Positions 63,811 to 64,000 of a stretch of 64,000 nt of DNA are shown here, one piece after another; within the stretch, counting starts at the first letter, position 1; each line of letters begins with the position of its first letter. This DNA is from Heligmosomoides polygyrus polygyrus. Taxonomy: Eukaryota; Nematoda; Chromadorea; Rhabditida; Heligmosomidae. The stretch is taken from contig OX377202.1 of NCBI GenBank assembly GCA_947396885.1, positions 25,978,001 through 26,042,000 on the forward strand, given 5' to 3'. A program made the translations under genes and the position numbers. The notes beneath the pieces were generated by a model. It was not told the DNA's origin. It worked only from the letters and a program-made list of their open reading frames with translations, and ran no database searches.

Positions 63811-64000
63811 GCTTTTCTTCTAAGGCGGTAGGAAGTCGCTTGCTTAAATTCTTCTGTGTGGGAGCAAAAAGTGGTTAAGGTAACGAAAATAAACGAAAGT
63901 GATGAATGAAAATAGTAACGGTATTGGAAAAAAGTTTTGGTTTTGCACGCTAACAAATTAATTATAGGGTAATAAAAGCATGCATCCCTTACATTTTCCA
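63811..64000. other. unrecognised end of window
   Basis: AT-rich, no features. Confidence 0.4.

Overview
The window reads as a repeat-dense, gene-poor stretch of a nematode genome, most likely a clade V strongylid such as a hookworm. This is inferred from the mobile elements (CR1-like and RTE-type non-LTR retrotransposons, mariner elements, a gypsy-type LTR element), the short introns and TTTCAG-type splice acceptors, and the AT-rich background. There are no bacterial operons, no ribosomal RNA genes, no CRISPR array and no convincing complete host gene. Nearly all recognisable coding sequence is retrotransposon or transposase, and nearly all of it is broken.

Layout: 0-4 kb is mostly unrecognised, with an RTE-like scrap and a tRNA-like sequence. 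4.1-7.9 kb is a near-complete CR1-like element on the minus strand, with an intact ORF1, a nearly intact ORF2 and tandem 18-19 bp units at its 5' end. 8-13 kb holds small hairpin and dispersed repeats. 13.4-15.5 kb is a 2.1-kb fold-back element that appears to be built from inverted 5' ends of a mariner. 19.5-20.6 kb is a mariner remnant interrupted by a 557-bp element with a TTA duplication. 22.3-23.7 kb and 41.7-42.3 kb are two copies of a CG-rich element with TAA target duplications. 27.5-28.7 and 30.8-32.1 kb are RTE fragments. 33.7-36.8 kb is a large palindromic repeat that recurs at 10.9 and 44.6 kb. 38.2-41 kb holds a mariner remnant and a 5'-truncated CR1-like element. 42.7-44.2 kb is a mariner interrupted by a tRNA-derived SINE with a 10-bp target duplication. 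51.2-52.9 kb is a 732-bp inverted-repeat element next to another mariner.

From about 52.9 to 60.8 kb there is a clear nesting: a CR1-like element (ORF1, endonuclease, partial reverse transcriptase) is split by a 4,754-bp gypsy-type element with 165/166-bp LTRs and an AGTGG target duplication. The gypsy gag-pol is disabled by a 79-bp tandem duplication, a frameshift and two TGA stops. 60.9-64 kb holds two inverted copies of another tRNA-derived repeat, a 42-bp minisatellite and a G-rich degenerate minisatellite.

The elements do not work together as a pathway; they are a layered record of insertions. The items most worth following up are the fold-back mariner, the CG-rich/hairpin family pair with one nested in the other, the SINE with a doubled body, a perfect 30-bp hairpin with a template-switch signature, and a few short open frames with splice-like borders that could be host exons. 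All assignments come from reading the sequence by eye; no database search was possible.
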